From: Zunongwangia profunda SM-A87
Lineage (GTDB): Bacteria > Bacteroidota > Bacteroidia > Flavobacteriales > Flavobacteriaceae
Assembly (NCBI RefSeq): GCF_000023465.1
Contig: NC_014041.1
Coordinates: 682,001 to 746,000 of the forward strand
Reading direction: 5' to 3'
DNA: 64,000 nt
Position 1 is the stretch's first letter. Every line of letters starts with the position of its first letter. Below are positions 9,249 through 19,002 of the stretch, one piece after another. Position numbers and translations under genes: made by a program. The notes beneath the pieces were generated by a model, which was given only the letters and a program-made list of their open reading frames with translations, did no database searches and was not told the DNA's origin.

Positions 9249-10561
9249 TGTCTAAGTTTTTCAAGTTGCACAGCAACATCGCTATGCGACACAATATTGG
9301 TTTTATAATATTCGATTAATTTTTCTTTTTCATCCAAAGTTGCATGATGCTGATTAAGAATATTCATTAAATGCATTTTCATATGCCCTTTTTGGATACC
9401 GGTGGTGATCAGTGATTTTATGGCTGCGAAATTTTGAGCTAATCCGGCAACGGCCACAATTTCCATTAATTTTCTGGCATTAGGATGGCCAAGCACTTCT
9501 ATGGCCAGTTTTACTAATGGATGAAGGCTGGTTAGGCCGCCAACAGTACCCAGAGCTAAAGGAACTTCTATCCAAAATTTAAAAATTCCGTTCTCAACTC
9601 TGGCGTGCGTTAAGCTGGAGTATTGTCCATCTTTCGCCGCATAGGCATGCACGCCCGCCTCTATGGCTCTAAAATCATTTCCTGTAGCAAGCACGACAGC
9701 GTCTATTCCATTCATGATTCCCTTATTATGGGTAACAGCTCTAAAAGGTTCGGTTTCGGCAATTTTAACCGCTCTTAAAAATTTTTGAGCGAATTGTTCG
9801 CCGCTTAAATTGGGTTCATCAGAGAGATCATCAAGCGGGCAGCAAACTTCAGCTCTAACCACACACTCAGGAACATAATTAGATAGAATACTCATAACAA
9901 CTTCTATATGACGCTCTTTCTCATTAAAGCCTTCCCAAACCGCAACTTCCTTTTCAAGAACTTCGGCAAACTTTTCAAGGCAACTATTTATAAAATTAGC
10001 ACCCATGCTATCTACGGTCTCGAAACTACAATGTAATTGATAGTAATTGTCTATTTCAGTAGTACGGTCCCTCAGTTCGATACTTTTAATTCCGCCGCCA
10101 CGCTTTTCCATATTTTTGGTAATAGGTATAGCCGCGGCTCTAAGTTTAGGTTCTAAATGATTAAAAAACAGTTCTAATTTTTCTTCGCTTCCCTCGTAAA
10201 TAAAATGTACCTGTCCAACTTTTACGGTGTCGATAACCTCAGTCTTAAATCCACCTCGGCTTCTCCAAAATTTAGCCGCTTTGCTGGCTGCGGCGATAAC
10301 AGAGCTTTCTTCAATAGCCATTGGAATCGCAAAAAGCTCGTCGTTGATTAAAAAATTAGGTGCTATACCAAAAGGTAAATAGTAATTAGATATCGTATTT
10401 TCGGTAAATTCCTCGTGTAATTGTTGTAGCTTTTCGTTTTTGTTCCAATACTGTTTTAAAATATCTACAGCTTTAGGATCGTCATTCAGATAGGTTTTTG
10501 TTAACCAGTTAATCTTTTCTTCCTTTGTTAGCTTTGAAAAGCCAGAAATTGGTTCCTTCAT
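9245..10561 (-). CDS. mvaA: Hydroxymethylglutaryl-CoA reductase, class II (degradative type by homology)
   Basis: It converts HMG-CoA to mevalonate with NAD(P)H. The class II hallmarks are visible: ENTISNYYLPFGIAPNF near residue 54, the catalytic-Glu region MAIEESSVIAAASKAAKF (81-98), DSMGANFINS (around 184), the catalytic Lys in NKGIMNG, the Asp in ATGNDFRAIEAGVHAYA, GTVGGLTSLHP, and the catalytic His in KGHMKMH near the C-terminus. The 438-residue length is usual for class II enzymes. The family label 'degradative' comes from Pseudomonas mevalonii, but pairing with a GHMP kinase suggests a biosynthetic role here. The operon runs divergently from the dipeptidyl peptidase gene. Confidence 0.93.
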   Translation of the reverse strand: MKEPISGFSKLTKEEKINWLTKTYLNDDPKAVDILKQYWNKNEKLQQLHEEFTENTISNYYLPFGIAPNFLINDELFAIPMAIEESSVIAAASKAAKFWRSRGGFKTEVIDTVKVGQVHFIYEGSEEKLELFFNHLEPKLRAAAIPITKNMEKRGGGIKSIELRDRTTEIDNYYQLHCSFETVDSMGANFINSCLEKFAEVLEKEVAVWEGFNEKERHIEVVMSILSNYVPECVVRAEVCCPLDDLSDEPNLSGEQFAQKFLRAVKIAETEPFRAVTHNKGIMNGIDAVVLATGNDFRAIEAGVHAYAAKDGQYSSLTHARVENGIFKFWIEVPLALGTVGGLTSLHPLVKLAIEVLGHPNARKLMEIVAVAGLAQNFAAIKSLITTGIQKGHMKMHLMNILNQHHATLDEKEKLIEYYKTNIVSHSDVAVQLEKLRQ

Positions 10562-10585
10562 GAAATTTTATAAATAGTTTCAATG

Positions 10586-10593
10586 CAAAGATA
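10586..10593 (-). promoter_or_regulatory. Putative -7 box of the mevalonate-gene pair
   Basis: On the minus strand TATCTTTG matches TAnnTTTG exactly, 24 bases upstream of the HMG-CoA reductase start. No TTG at the usual -33 distance was found, so this is only half a promoter. Confidence 0.3.
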
Positions 10594-10750
10594 CGATTGT
10601 TATTGAGTTGCGCTAAGACATTAAATTTAAAGACAAGTTTGGTTTGTTTGAAAACATCATTAACAAATTGTTAGTATTTAACACGGCTTGGGCCTGCTTT
10701 TTCATCAAAATTTAGTAAACTTGGCCTGCAATAAAATTTTTAAAAATTTA

Positions 10751-12922
10751 ATGAGGTTCTCAAAAATTTTAGTTCTGCTTATGATGATGGCAGCTTCTGT
10801 TGCGACTTCCCAGAAAAAGAATATCACGCTTGAAGAAATATGGAGCGGAAAATTTAGTCAGCAACACTTACAATCCCTACAATCCCTTAATAATGGTGTT
10901 GAATATGTGGTGTTAGATCACGATCCGGATTCCGGTAATTCCAGTGTCGATGTTTATAGTTATAAAACAGGTAAGAAAACCAGAACCTTGGTAGATACTA
11001 AAAACCTGGAAGGATTAAAGAGTTTCCAGAATTTTAGTTTAAGCCAGGATGAGAGCAAAATGCTATTGGCTACGGATCCACAACCTATTTATCGAAGATC
11101 TTCGAAGTCGATCTTCTACATTTTCGATATAAATTCTAAAAAACTTACAAAACTTAGTGATAAGAAAATTCAGGAGCCCACATTTTCTCCGGATAATTCT
11201 AAGATTGCTTACGTTTTTAATAACAATATCTATGTTTATGATGTTGTAGAGAATAGTGAGAAGCAAATTACCAAAGATGGTAAAATCAATAGTATTATTA
11301 ATGGCGTAACCGATTGGGTTTATGAAGAAGAACTTGGTTTTGTAAAAGCATTTGAGTGGAATAATAAAGGAGATAGAATCGCTTTTTTAAGGTTTGATGA
11401 ATCTAAAGTTCCAGAGTTTTCTATGGATATCTTTGGAAGTGACTTATATCCAGACCAACAGGTTTTTAAATATCCAAAGGCCGGTGAAGCAAACTCTGAT
11501 GTTTCCCTGCATATGTATGATGTAGCAACTGAAGCCACGCAGGAAATTGATCTTGGTGATTATTCCGATTTTTATATTCCAAGAATTAAATGGACCAATA
11601 AAGATTACATCTTGAGTGCCCAGGTGCTAAACAGGCACCAGGATCAATTAGATTTGATTTTTGTAAATGCGGAGGATCATAGTACTAAAGTTGTGCTTAC
11701 TGAAAAAGACGAGGCTTATGTAGATGTGACTGATAATCTAACCTTTTTGGAGGACAACAGTTTTATCTGGACAAGCGAACGTGACGGTTATAATCATATC
11801 TATTTATATGCTGAAAACGGAAAACTTAAAAATCAGGTAACCAAGGGAAATTGGGAAGTCACTAATTACTATGGTTATGATAAAGAAAGCAATCGCTTAT
11901 TCTACCAGAGCACAGAAAACGGAAGTGTAAACCGTGATGTTTATTCGATAAAAACAAATGGAAAAGGCAAGAAACGACTGACCGAAAAAACGGGAACAAA
12001 TAATGCCGATTTCAGTACGGATTTTACTTATTTTATAAATGCGTTTACCAATGTAGAAACTCCTATGGAGTATACGCTTCATCTTGCCAAAAACGGAAAA
12101 CTGGTACGGGAGATTAAAAACAATGATGAGCTATTGGAAGTTGAAAAACCTTATCATTTCTCGCCTAAAGAATTATCTACACTTCCGGTAAATGGCAACG
12201 AGTTGAATATGTGGATCATCAAGCCTTCAGATTTTGATGAATCTAAAAAATATCCGCTATTGATGTTTCAATATTCCGGCCCGGGATCACAATCGGTTTC
12301 TAATTCTTATTTCAATACAAATGATTATTGGTATCAATTACTAGCCAATCAGGGATACATTATTGCTTGCGTCGACGGTAGAGGAACTGGTTTTAAAGGA
12401 GCCGAATTTAAAAAAGTAACTCAAAATGAACTTGGTAAATATGAGTTAGAAGATCAAATAGCGGCAGCAAAAAAACTTGGCGAACTTGATTATATAGACG
12501 CTGACCGAATCGGGATTTGGGGGTGGAGCTTTGGAGGTTTTATGGCCTCTAATGCAATTTTAAAAGGTAATGACATTTTTACTATGGCCATTGCCGTAGC
12601 CCCGGTAACAAGTTGGAGGTTCTATGATACGATATATACCGAGCGTTTTATGACCACACCACAGGAGAATGCTTCTGGTTATGATGAAAACTCGCCAATT
12701 AATCATGTAGATAAATTAAAAGGTGATTTTTTAATTGTACATGGCGGAGGGGATGATAATGTGCACCTGCAAAATACCATGCGAATGGTAGAGGCCCTTA
12801 TCCAGGCTAATAAACAATTTGATTGGGCAATTTATCCCGATAAAAATCATGGTATCTTTGGCGGAAATACTAGATTACACCTGTATACCAAAATGACAAA
12901 CTTTATTAAAGAACATCTTTAA
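10751..12922 (+). CDS. Dipeptidyl peptidase IV (S9B family)
   Basis: This secreted serine exopeptidase would remove Xaa-Pro dipeptides. I chose the ATG at 10751 over the one at 10688 because it places a clean signal peptide (MRFSKILVLLMMMAASVATS) at the N-terminus. The beta-propeller part holds the substrate-amine-binding double glutamate in DWVYEEELG (about residues 190-198). The alpha/beta-hydrolase end holds the triad: Ser in GWSFGG (about 593), Asp in GGGDDNVH (about 669) and His in DKNHGIFGG (about 700). The length of 723 residues is normal. The gene is followed 24 bases later by a peptide transporter, so extracellular peptide breakdown and uptake appear coupled. Confidence 0.92.
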   Translation: MRFSKILVLLMMMAASVATSQKKNITLEEIWSGKFSQQHLQSLQSLNNGVEYVVLDHDPDSGNSSVDVYSYKTGKKTRTLVDTKNLEGLKSFQNFSLSQDESKMLLATDPQPIYRRSSKSIFYIFDINSKKLTKLSDKKIQEPTFSPDNSKIAYVFNNNIYVYDVVENSEKQITKDGKINSIINGVTDWVYEEELGFVKAFEWNNKGDRIAFLRFDESKVPEFSMDIFGSDLYPDQQVFKYPKAGEANSDVSLHMYDVATEATQEIDLGDYSDFYIPRIKWTNKDYILSAQVLNRHQDQLDLIFVNAEDHSTKVVLTEKDEAYVDVTDNLTFLEDNSFIWTSERDGYNHIYLYAENGKLKNQVTKGNWEVTNYYGYDKESNRLFYQSTENGSVNRDVYSIKTNGKGKKRLTEKTGTNNADFSTDFTYFINAFTNVETPMEYTLHLAKNGKLVREIKNNDELLEVEKPYHFSPKELSTLPVNGNELNMWIIKPSDFDESKKYPLLMFQYSGPGSQSVSNSYFNTNDYWYQLLANQGYIIACVDGRGTGFKGAEFKKVTQNELGKYELEDQIAAAKKLGELDYIDADRIGIWGWSFGGFMASNAILKGNDIFTMAIAVAPVTSWRFYDTIYTERFMTTPQENASGYDENSPINHVDKLKGDFLIVHGGGDDNVHLQNTMRMVEALIQANKQFDWAIYPDKNHGIFGGNTRLHLYTKMTNFIKEHL

Positions 12923-12946
12923 AAATCTATCAACAAACTTAAAATT

Positions 12947-14323
12947 ATGGCAAATACCGCACCTCCAGTTAATCAAAAAGAGATTTTTGGACATCCTGCA
13001 GGATTATACATTCTTTTTTTTACAGAATTATGGGAGCGCTTCTCTTACTACGGCATGCGTGCCTTGTTTACGCTATACCTTGTTGCTGAAACAACCTCAG
13101 ATAATCCCGGTTTTGGGTGGACCAACACAGAGGCTTTAGAGCTTTACGGATGGTATACCATGCTTGTTTACGTTTCTTCTATTCCAGGTGGATGGGTGGC
13201 TGATAAACTTTTAGGGCAAAAGAAAACTGTTTTGATTGGCGGTATACTCCTATGTATTGGTCACGGAATATTATCATTTGAATCTGAAACTTCTTTCTAT
13301 ATTGGTTGTTTATTTATCATCCTTGGAGTAGGCGGTTTAAAACCAAATATCTCTTCTATGGTAGGTGGATTGTATAAGCAAGGTGATGAACGTAGAGATC
13401 TTGGATTCTATATTTTTTATATGGGAATTAATATTGGTGGATTTTTAGCGCCAATTGCCTGTGGGTTTTTAGCTGAATACTATGGATGGCACTGGGGATT
13501 TGGCCTTGCAGCGATAGGGATGTTATTAGGACAAGTTGTGTATATGTTAGGGCAAAAGCACCTATCACATGTTGGAAACCTGATTTCCAGAAAAAATGAG
13601 ACTGATCGTGCAATTTTGGATAAACCTTTAACCTCTATAGAAAAAGACAGGGTAAAGGTATTATTAATTTCGTTTTTATTAATCATTCTATTTTGGGCCG
13701 CTTTTGAACAAGCCGGAGGATTAATGAACCTTTATGCATCAGAGAAAGTAGATAGAAATCTTCTGGGGATTGAAATTCCGGCTTCGGTATTTCAATCGGT
13801 AAATTCATTTTTCATTATCACATTAGCGACTTTAGTTGGAAGTTTTTGGTATAAATGGAAGAAAAAGGGAAAAGAATCTTCGTCTATATTTAAAATGGCT
13901 ATAGGTTTAATCATTATGGCATTAGGTTTTGGTTTTATGAGTGCTGCTTCTATACAGTATCAAGAAACAGGGTCTTCAGGAATGTACTGGCTTATTTTAG
14001 CTTATTTGTTTCATACTATTGGAGAACTTTGTGCCTCACCGGTATCTCTTTCTTTTATTACCAAATTAGCACCGCTAAAATATGCTTCAATTATTATGGG
14101 GATGTACTGGGCAGCAACAGGTTTAGGAAATAAAGTAGCCGGACTTATTGGTCAGTTTGCGCAAGACCTTGGAGAATTTGAAATATTTACCGGGATACTG
14201 GTTATTTGGACGATAATTGGCCTACTCGTTATTGCAATGCTGAAACCTTTAAAACGCCTAACTCACGGGGCAGAAGATGCTAAAATGGAAGAAGGCATCC
14301 CACAGGAAACAACAATAGAATAA
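12947..14323 (+). CDS. POT-family proton-coupled di/tripeptide transporter
   Basis: This MFS-fold inner-membrane importer carries the POT/PTR2 signatures: ELWERFSYYGMRALF (the ExxERFxYYG proton-binding motif) near the N-terminus, GGWVADKLLGQKKTVLIGG in the first loop, and GGLKPNISSMVGGLY followed by FYIFYMGINIGGFLAP (the PTR2 pattern). About 12-14 hydrophobic segments can be counted in 458 residues. It follows the dipeptidyl peptidase gene by 24 bases and probably shares its transcript, which suits import of the released dipeptides. A terminator follows. Confidence 0.92.
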   Translation: MANTAPPVNQKEIFGHPAGLYILFFTELWERFSYYGMRALFTLYLVAETTSDNPGFGWTNTEALELYGWYTMLVYVSSIPGGWVADKLLGQKKTVLIGGILLCIGHGILSFESETSFYIGCLFIILGVGGLKPNISSMVGGLYKQGDERRDLGFYIFYMGINIGGFLAPIACGFLAEYYGWHWGFGLAAIGMLLGQVVYMLGQKHLSHVGNLISRKNETDRAILDKPLTSIEKDRVKVLLISFLLIILFWAAFEQAGGLMNLYASEKVDRNLLGIEIPASVFQSVNSFFIITLATLVGSFWYKWKKKGKESSSIFKMAIGLIIMALGFGFMSAASIQYQETGSSGMYWLILAYLFHTIGELCASPVSLSFITKLAPLKYASIIMGMYWAATGLGNKVAGLIGQFAQDLGEFEIFTGILVIWTIIGLLVIAMLKPLKRLTHGAEDAKMEEGIPQETTIE

Positions 14324-14344
14324 TAACGATTTTAATATTAGCGT

Positions 14345-14373
14345 AAAAACGTTCTGTAAAAGGAACGTTTTTT
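14345..14373 (+). terminator. Intrinsic terminator after the peptide transporter
   Basis: AAAAACGTTC pairs with GAACGTTTTTT across a short loop, followed by a T-rich run. Confidence 0.65.
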
Positions 14374-14399
14374 GTTATTTACAGTAAATAAAGAATACT

Positions 14400-14954
14400 A
14401 TGAGAACATTACTTTTTATAGCGTTGATGATAGTTGGTGCTGGCGTACAGGCGCAGGAAGCCGAAAGTAAGATCAACTGGATGACGATGAACGAGGCCCT
14501 GGAAGCACAAAAAGAAACGCCAAAGAATATTATAATGGATGCCTATACCGATTGGTGCGGGCCTTGCAAAATGCTTGATAAAAACACTTTTGGTCATCCA
14601 AAGGTGGCCGAATTTATTAATGAAAATTATTATCCGGTAAAATTTAATGCAGAAGGGCAGGAAGAAATTAAATACAAAGATGAAGTTTTTGCTAATCCGC
14701 AATATAAAGCTGAACTAAAAGGAAAAAGAAACAGTCCGCATGAATTTGCCCGGGCTTTACAAATTTCAGGATATCCAAGTATTGTATTTTTCGATGAAAA
14801 AGGCGAATTGATTGCACCATTAACCGGTTATAGAACTCCGGCGCAGATCGAAATTTTCCTGAAAATATTCGCAAAAGATGAGTATAAAAAATTAACTACT
14901 GAAAAAGCATGGAATGAATACAATGAAAACTTCGAACCTACGTTTAGTAAGTAA
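14400..14954 (+). CDS. Periplasmic thioredoxin-fold protein (DsbD-gamma/thioredoxin_7-like)
   Basis: A signal peptide (MRTLLFIALMIVGAGVQA|Q) leads a thioredoxin fold. The redox motif is DWCGPCKMLDKNTF (Cys53 and Cys56), with the cis-Pro strand SGYPSIVFFDEKGE further on. The wording DAYTDWCGPCKML with VNENYYPVKFN-type sequence matches the DUF255/thioredoxin_7 proteins common in Bacteroidota, which reduce or exchange disulfides in the periplasm. It has its own transcription unit after a terminator and converges with comEC. The partner protein is not evident. Confidence 0.85.
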   Translation: MRTLLFIALMIVGAGVQAQEAESKINWMTMNEALEAQKETPKNIIMDAYTDWCGPCKMLDKNTFGHPKVAEFINENYYPVKFNAEGQEEIKYKDEVFANPQYKAELKGKRNSPHEFARALQISGYPSIVFFDEKGELIAPLTGYRTPAQIEIFLKIFAKDEYKKLTTEKAWNEYNENFEPTFSK

Positions 14955-14986
14955 GTGTTAGTTGTATCATAAACAATAGTTTGTGG

Positions 14987-16996
14987 TTAGTAGTTAAAAG
15001 CTCCCTTTTTACCCGTTTGGTAGAAAGGGACTTTTTTATGTATACAGGTTTGTTTCCATAATTTAATAAAATTATGGTAGTTACTGGCGTCAGCGATAAT
15101 AATACCTGGCTTTAAAATCTTAATTGCGCGCTCTAAATTTATTTTTGGAGAATTAGAAAGTAATACTATATCAGGCTTGAATTCAGGAAAATTAAAAAGC
15201 CCGGCACTGTCGATTACCAAAATTCTTTTGTGCTTTAACTCATAGAAATTATCAAGTTCTTTAAACCTGATATTCGATATTTTTTCGGCAATTTTAAAAT
15301 CATCGATGTAACTCCAGCTGCTATCTTTTAGATGATTGCTATAAAGATTTAATCTTTTGCCTTTCTTTTCAGCAATGATACTGTTTCTCGATTTATTCAG
15401 AATAAAAATTTCATGGGAAGTATGTTGATATTGGTCAGTTAACAGACTTATCTGGAATACGATTATTGCCGTTAACACTAAAAACACATGTTTTTTCTGT
15501 TTTTGTCGAAGTAAAAAGAACAAGCTAATAATGACCCCGAATAAAAATAAGACTGAAAAAGCACTAAGATGGATGTCATTAATAATAAAGTTTTCCTGGC
15601 TGGCTACCCACTTAATGAATTCATTAAGCTTTTCAACCAAAAAAGAGTAGAAGTCGATCAGGATTTCAGGGCGTATACCCAAAATACCTAAAATTAGAAT
15701 TGAAATGCCTGAAACAAGCAAAACCCCGAGTACCGGAAGTATCACGATGTTGGTTAGTAAAAATAGGCCCGGGAATTGATGAAAATAGAATAAACTTAAG
15801 GGTAAAACCCCTATCTGCGCACAGAGACTTACCGTAATTATTTGATAAAAAAATCGTACAATCCTTTGTTTAGGATACCAAAGTTTATGGAATCTGGGGA
15901 GAAATAATGCAATACTAAATACGGCTGCAAAACTTAGTTGAAATCCTACCTGAAATATGTATAACGGATTAATTATTATGAGAATAAAAAAGGCAGAAAA
16001 CACAGTATTGAGTAAATTGATTTTACGGTTGATCTGAAGCCCAAAAGCTACAAAGCTAAACATTAATGATGCGCGAACTACCGAAGCCGAAAAACCAGTT
16101 AGCACGGCGAAACTCCAAATTCCGATTACAGTAATTGTGAGTTTTAACCATTTAGATTGTTGCAGTGGTTTTAGAAGAAAATTAATGAGTAATAAAATGA
16201 TACCAACATGTAATCCTGAAACGGCCAAAATATGAATGGCCCCAGCGGCAGCATAGCTTTGATATAATTCATCTGAAATATCATTGCGCTCTCCTAAAAT
16301 TAAAGCTTTAATTACGGCAAGTTCATCTTTTTTGAAACCGGTATCCTGCAAAGCTTGGAGCAGTGATACTCTTAATTTAGTACGTAGAGGTGGGGCAGGG
16401 TTTTGATGGATTAAAATTTGGTGCTCTGAAAGCTGAATTTGATAGAATACCCCTTGAAATTTCATGTATTCTGCATAGTTGAATTGATGCGGATTTAATG
16501 CTGGACTGATGTTTGTTATTTGTGCCGGAACCGTAATTTTCTGCCCAACTTCTAAATTGGATTTTAAAGGAATGCCCACTAAAATTTTGCCAGAAGTAGG
16601 CATTGATTTTGTCGAATCTTGCGAAAGGGTAACTCGATGTACTTCGGCAATAAAACGTTTTTGAAAATTAGGTTTTAGTACTTCCGTTAGTTTCAGTTGT
16701 AAAAAATCTTCATTAGACTGAACCAGATTTGAAAAATATTGAGAGCGATTTTCAGGTGATTTAAGCTCGTAGGAAATGCTTCCTAACAAAAATAGAATGA
16801 GATAACAGGAAATACCAAAATAAGCTTGTTGATAGAGCTGAATATGGGCTCTAAAGAAGAAGAATATGAAAATGGGAAAGATGATTCCGCTAGAAATAAA
16901 GATAAGCACTAACGGAATTTCAAAAAAATGCACCGCTAAGATTCCGCATAAAAATGCAATAGAAAATTTAAGAATTTTAGTATTTATAAACCCCAT
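14987..16996 (-). CDS. comEC: ComEC/Rec2-family DNA-uptake channel protein
   Basis: This 669-residue integral membrane protein has an N-terminal hydrophobic cluster and an OB-like soluble stretch (DUF4131 region, around residues 100-200). The competence-domain signature AGAIHILAVSGLHVGI lies near residue 250, followed by many membrane helices (ALLTGFSASVVRASLM-type sequence). The C-terminal ~150 residues are soluble but lack a full metallo-beta-lactamase HxHxDH motif, as is common in Bacteroidota ComEC. ComEC forms the inner-membrane pore for single-stranded DNA during natural transformation. No other competence gene is in the window, so actual competence is inference. Confidence 0.88.
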   Translation of the reverse strand: MGFINTKILKFSIAFLCGILAVHFFEIPLVLIFISSGIIFPIFIFFFFRAHIQLYQQAYFGISCYLILFLLGSISYELKSPENRSQYFSNLVQSNEDFLQLKLTEVLKPNFQKRFIAEVHRVTLSQDSTKSMPTSGKILVGIPLKSNLEVGQKITVPAQITNISPALNPHQFNYAEYMKFQGVFYQIQLSEHQILIHQNPAPPLRTKLRVSLLQALQDTGFKKDELAVIKALILGERNDISDELYQSYAAAGAIHILAVSGLHVGIILLLINFLLKPLQQSKWLKLTITVIGIWSFAVLTGFSASVVRASLMFSFVAFGLQINRKINLLNTVFSAFFILIIINPLYIFQVGFQLSFAAVFSIALFLPRFHKLWYPKQRIVRFFYQIITVSLCAQIGVLPLSLFYFHQFPGLFLLTNIVILPVLGVLLVSGISILILGILGIRPEILIDFYSFLVEKLNEFIKWVASQENFIINDIHLSAFSVLFLFGVIISLFFLLRQKQKKHVFLVLTAIIVFQISLLTDQYQHTSHEIFILNKSRNSIIAEKKGKRLNLYSNHLKDSSWSYIDDFKIAEKISNIRFKELDNFYELKHKRILVIDSAGLFNFPEFKPDIVLLSNSPKINLERAIKILKPGIIIADASNYHNFIKLWKQTCIHKKVPFYQTGKKGAFNY

Positions 16997-17272
16997 ATTC
17001 TTGTTGCCAGTTATAAAGTAGGGTCAGTTTAAAATTAATAATTTTCACTCAATATTTCAGGGCTCAAATGGCATTAAGAACTTTACGATTTTCTAACTAA
17101 AGACTAATAAATTTTAAAAGGAGTAATGATCGTTGGATAATACTACTGAAATCGTAGGCTTTCATTTTCCGATTTCAATACTATATGAATTTTATGGACA
17201 ATCAATTTGAAGGATGCCATCTATCGTCTATTGAAGAATGATTTTTTATGGCTTCTATATTCCGGAACTGTA

Positions 17273-17826
17273 TTAGATTATCCTCCTTGCCATCACGAAG
17301 GTGTTGTTCCAGTAATTTTCAGAAAGTTTGCTAATTATTACGCCCTGTGAGGTGGTAGAGTGTATAAAAAGAATATCACCCTGCGAAATATCGACCACGA
17401 GCCCAACGTGATTAATTACTTTTCGGTTTTTATCAGTTTCAAAAAACAAAAGGTCACCAACCGTGACGTCTTTTAAATAAAGGCGTTCGCCCTGTAAAGA
17501 CATCGCACGGGACGTCCTGGGTAAGGCAATATCGTTCTCCTGAAATGAAATATACATTAGGCCAGAACAGTCCATGCCACGTTTTGTAGTGCCGCCGTAT
17601 TTGTATTTAGTGCCCTCAAAACTTATCGCATAATTTACAATATCGTAAACACGATCATCTTTAGGTTTTATGATCTCCTTATTTTTGGTGATTTTAGGAT
17701 CATAATGTTTTGTTTTTTGGTAGTTTTTTCGGTTTTGGTGGTAATTATCTTAGGTTTAGAAGCGCCGCAAGAACTTAAAAATATAGCGGTTAAAATCATT
17801 ATGCCCAGTCTTAGGCTCTGCTTCAT
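17273..17826 (-). pseudogene. Frameshifted NlpC/P60 (C40) lipoprotein
   Basis: Two minus-strand frames together make one C40 cell-wall peptidase. Frame one (from 17826) gives a lipoprotein signal (MKQSLRLGIMILTAIFLSSC) and a Lys/Thr-rich linker (ITTKTEKTTKKQN). A second frame picks up with HYDPKITKNKEIIKPKDD, then FEGTKYKYGGTTKRGMDCSG with the catalytic Cys, NHVGLVVD with the catalytic His and FIHSTTSQGV with the third residue. The frames differ by one missing base at about 17705-17750, a stretch with two A6 runs on the coding strand. The ATG inside MDCSG (17575) is not a real start. Such enzymes cut murein stem peptides. It may be a true pseudogene or a homopolymer error. Confidence 0.8.
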
Positions 17827-17889
17827 TATCATACTTCTTTCTATATTCTTCATCTCGCTTAAGATCGATATTGTACTATTTTTGGGTAT

Positions 17890-19002
17890 TTATTTTATAG
17901 AATTATAAATAAGTTTAGCCGTTTCCAAACTGGCGCCGGTTCCTCCCAGCTTTTGTTCTAACTCATAATAATCTTTAAAAATTCGCTCTCTATTTTTCGG
18001 TTCCAGGATCTTATTTAATTCGATTTTAAGGGAATCTGAATTAAATTCTCCCTGAATCAATTCTTTTACCACTTCACGATCCATGATTAGGTTGACCAGC
18101 GAGATATAGTCTAAATTAATAATTCTTTTTGCAATATGGTATGAAATATAGCTGCCTTTGTAGCAAACAACCTCTGGAACCTTAAAAAGAGCTGTTTCTA
18201 AAGTTGCAGTGCCAGAGGTGACCAGAGCGGCATGCGCACAACTTAAAATATCGTAAGTTTTATTCATTACCAGGTTAATATTGTTTTTTTTAAGGTAAGG
18301 TGAATAAAACTCCTTTTCCTGGCTTGGTGCCCCGGCGATAACAAACTGATAATCCTTATAGTCCTGTGTGATGCTTAGCATTACTTCCAGCATTTTAGAG
18401 ATTTCTTGTTTACGGCTGCCGGGCAATAAAGCAATTATTGGTCGTTCGTCCAGGTTGTTTTCAGCTTTAAATTTTGCTATATCCGTATTTTTGCGGTTAG
18501 AAATAGCATCAATCAAAGGGTGGCCAACAAAATTTACCGGATAATGATGCTTGTTTTCATAAAAATCCTTTTCGAAGGGGAGGATCACATACATATGATC
18601 GATATCGCGTTTTATGGCTTTAATCCTGTTTTCTTTCCATGCCCAGATCTGTGGTGAAATATAAAAGTGGGTGTCGTAGCCTTCTGCTTTTGCCCATTTG
18701 GCGATACGTAAATTAAAACCTGGATAGTCTATAAAGATTAATGCATCTGGTTTGTAAGCAGTGATATCTTTTTTACAAAATGAAATATTCCCTAAGATGG
18801 TTCGCAGATTCATAAGCACTTCAGCAAACCCCATAAAAGCAAGTTCCCGGTAATTTTTCACCATAGTTCCACCCTGCGCCTGCATAAGATCACCGCCCCA
18901 AAACCGAAATTCGGCAGTTGGATCTATTTTCTTTAGAGACCTCATAAGATTGGAAGCATGTAGATCGCCCGAGGCTTCTCCTGCAATGATATAATATTTC
19001 AC
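17890..19002 (-). CDS. lpxB: Lipid-A-disaccharide synthase
   Basis: It joins UDP-2,3-diacylglucosamine and lipid X to form the lipid A disaccharide at the inner face of the membrane. The 370-residue length and the N-terminal IAGEASGDLHASNLMRSL are diagnostic. Other LpxB stretches follow: FWGGDLMQAQGG, FIDYPGFNLRIAKWAK, YISPQIWAWKENRIKAIKRD, FVGHPLIDAI and ALLPGSRKQEI. It sits downstream of surE and a small membrane protein on the same strand, a repeated order in Flavobacteria. Confidence 0.96.
   Translation of the reverse strand: MKYYIIAGEASGDLHASNLMRSLKKIDPTAEFRFWGGDLMQAQGGTMVKNYRELAFMGFAEVLMNLRTILGNISFCKKDITAYKPDALIFIDYPGFNLRIAKWAKAEGYDTHFYISPQIWAWKENRIKAIKRDIDHMYVILPFEKDFYENKHHYPVNFVGHPLIDAISNRKNTDIAKFKAENNLDERPIIALLPGSRKQEISKMLEVMLSITQDYKDYQFVIAGAPSQEKEFYSPYLKKNNINLVMNKTYDILSCAHAALVTSGTATLETALFKVPEVVCYKGSYISYHIAKRIINLDYISLVNLIMDREVVKELIQGEFNSDSLKIELNKILEPKNRERIFKDYYELEQKLGGTGASLETAKLIYNSIK

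Noticed and set aside
10688..10750. Earlier start of the dipeptidyl peptidase gene
   Set aside because: It would bury the signal peptide behind 21 residues; the ATG at 10751 places it correctly.
14995..15040. Terminator hairpin within the end of comEC (AGTCCCTTT.../AAAGGGAGCT)
   Set aside because: The stem is imperfect and inside coding sequence; possible but too weak to list as a feature.
17275..17575. Stand-alone 100-residue NlpC/P60 protein starting at MDCSG
   Set aside because: The start would fall directly before the catalytic Cys; the upstream frame clearly continues the same domain (YKYGGTTKRG), so this is the tail of a frameshifted gene.
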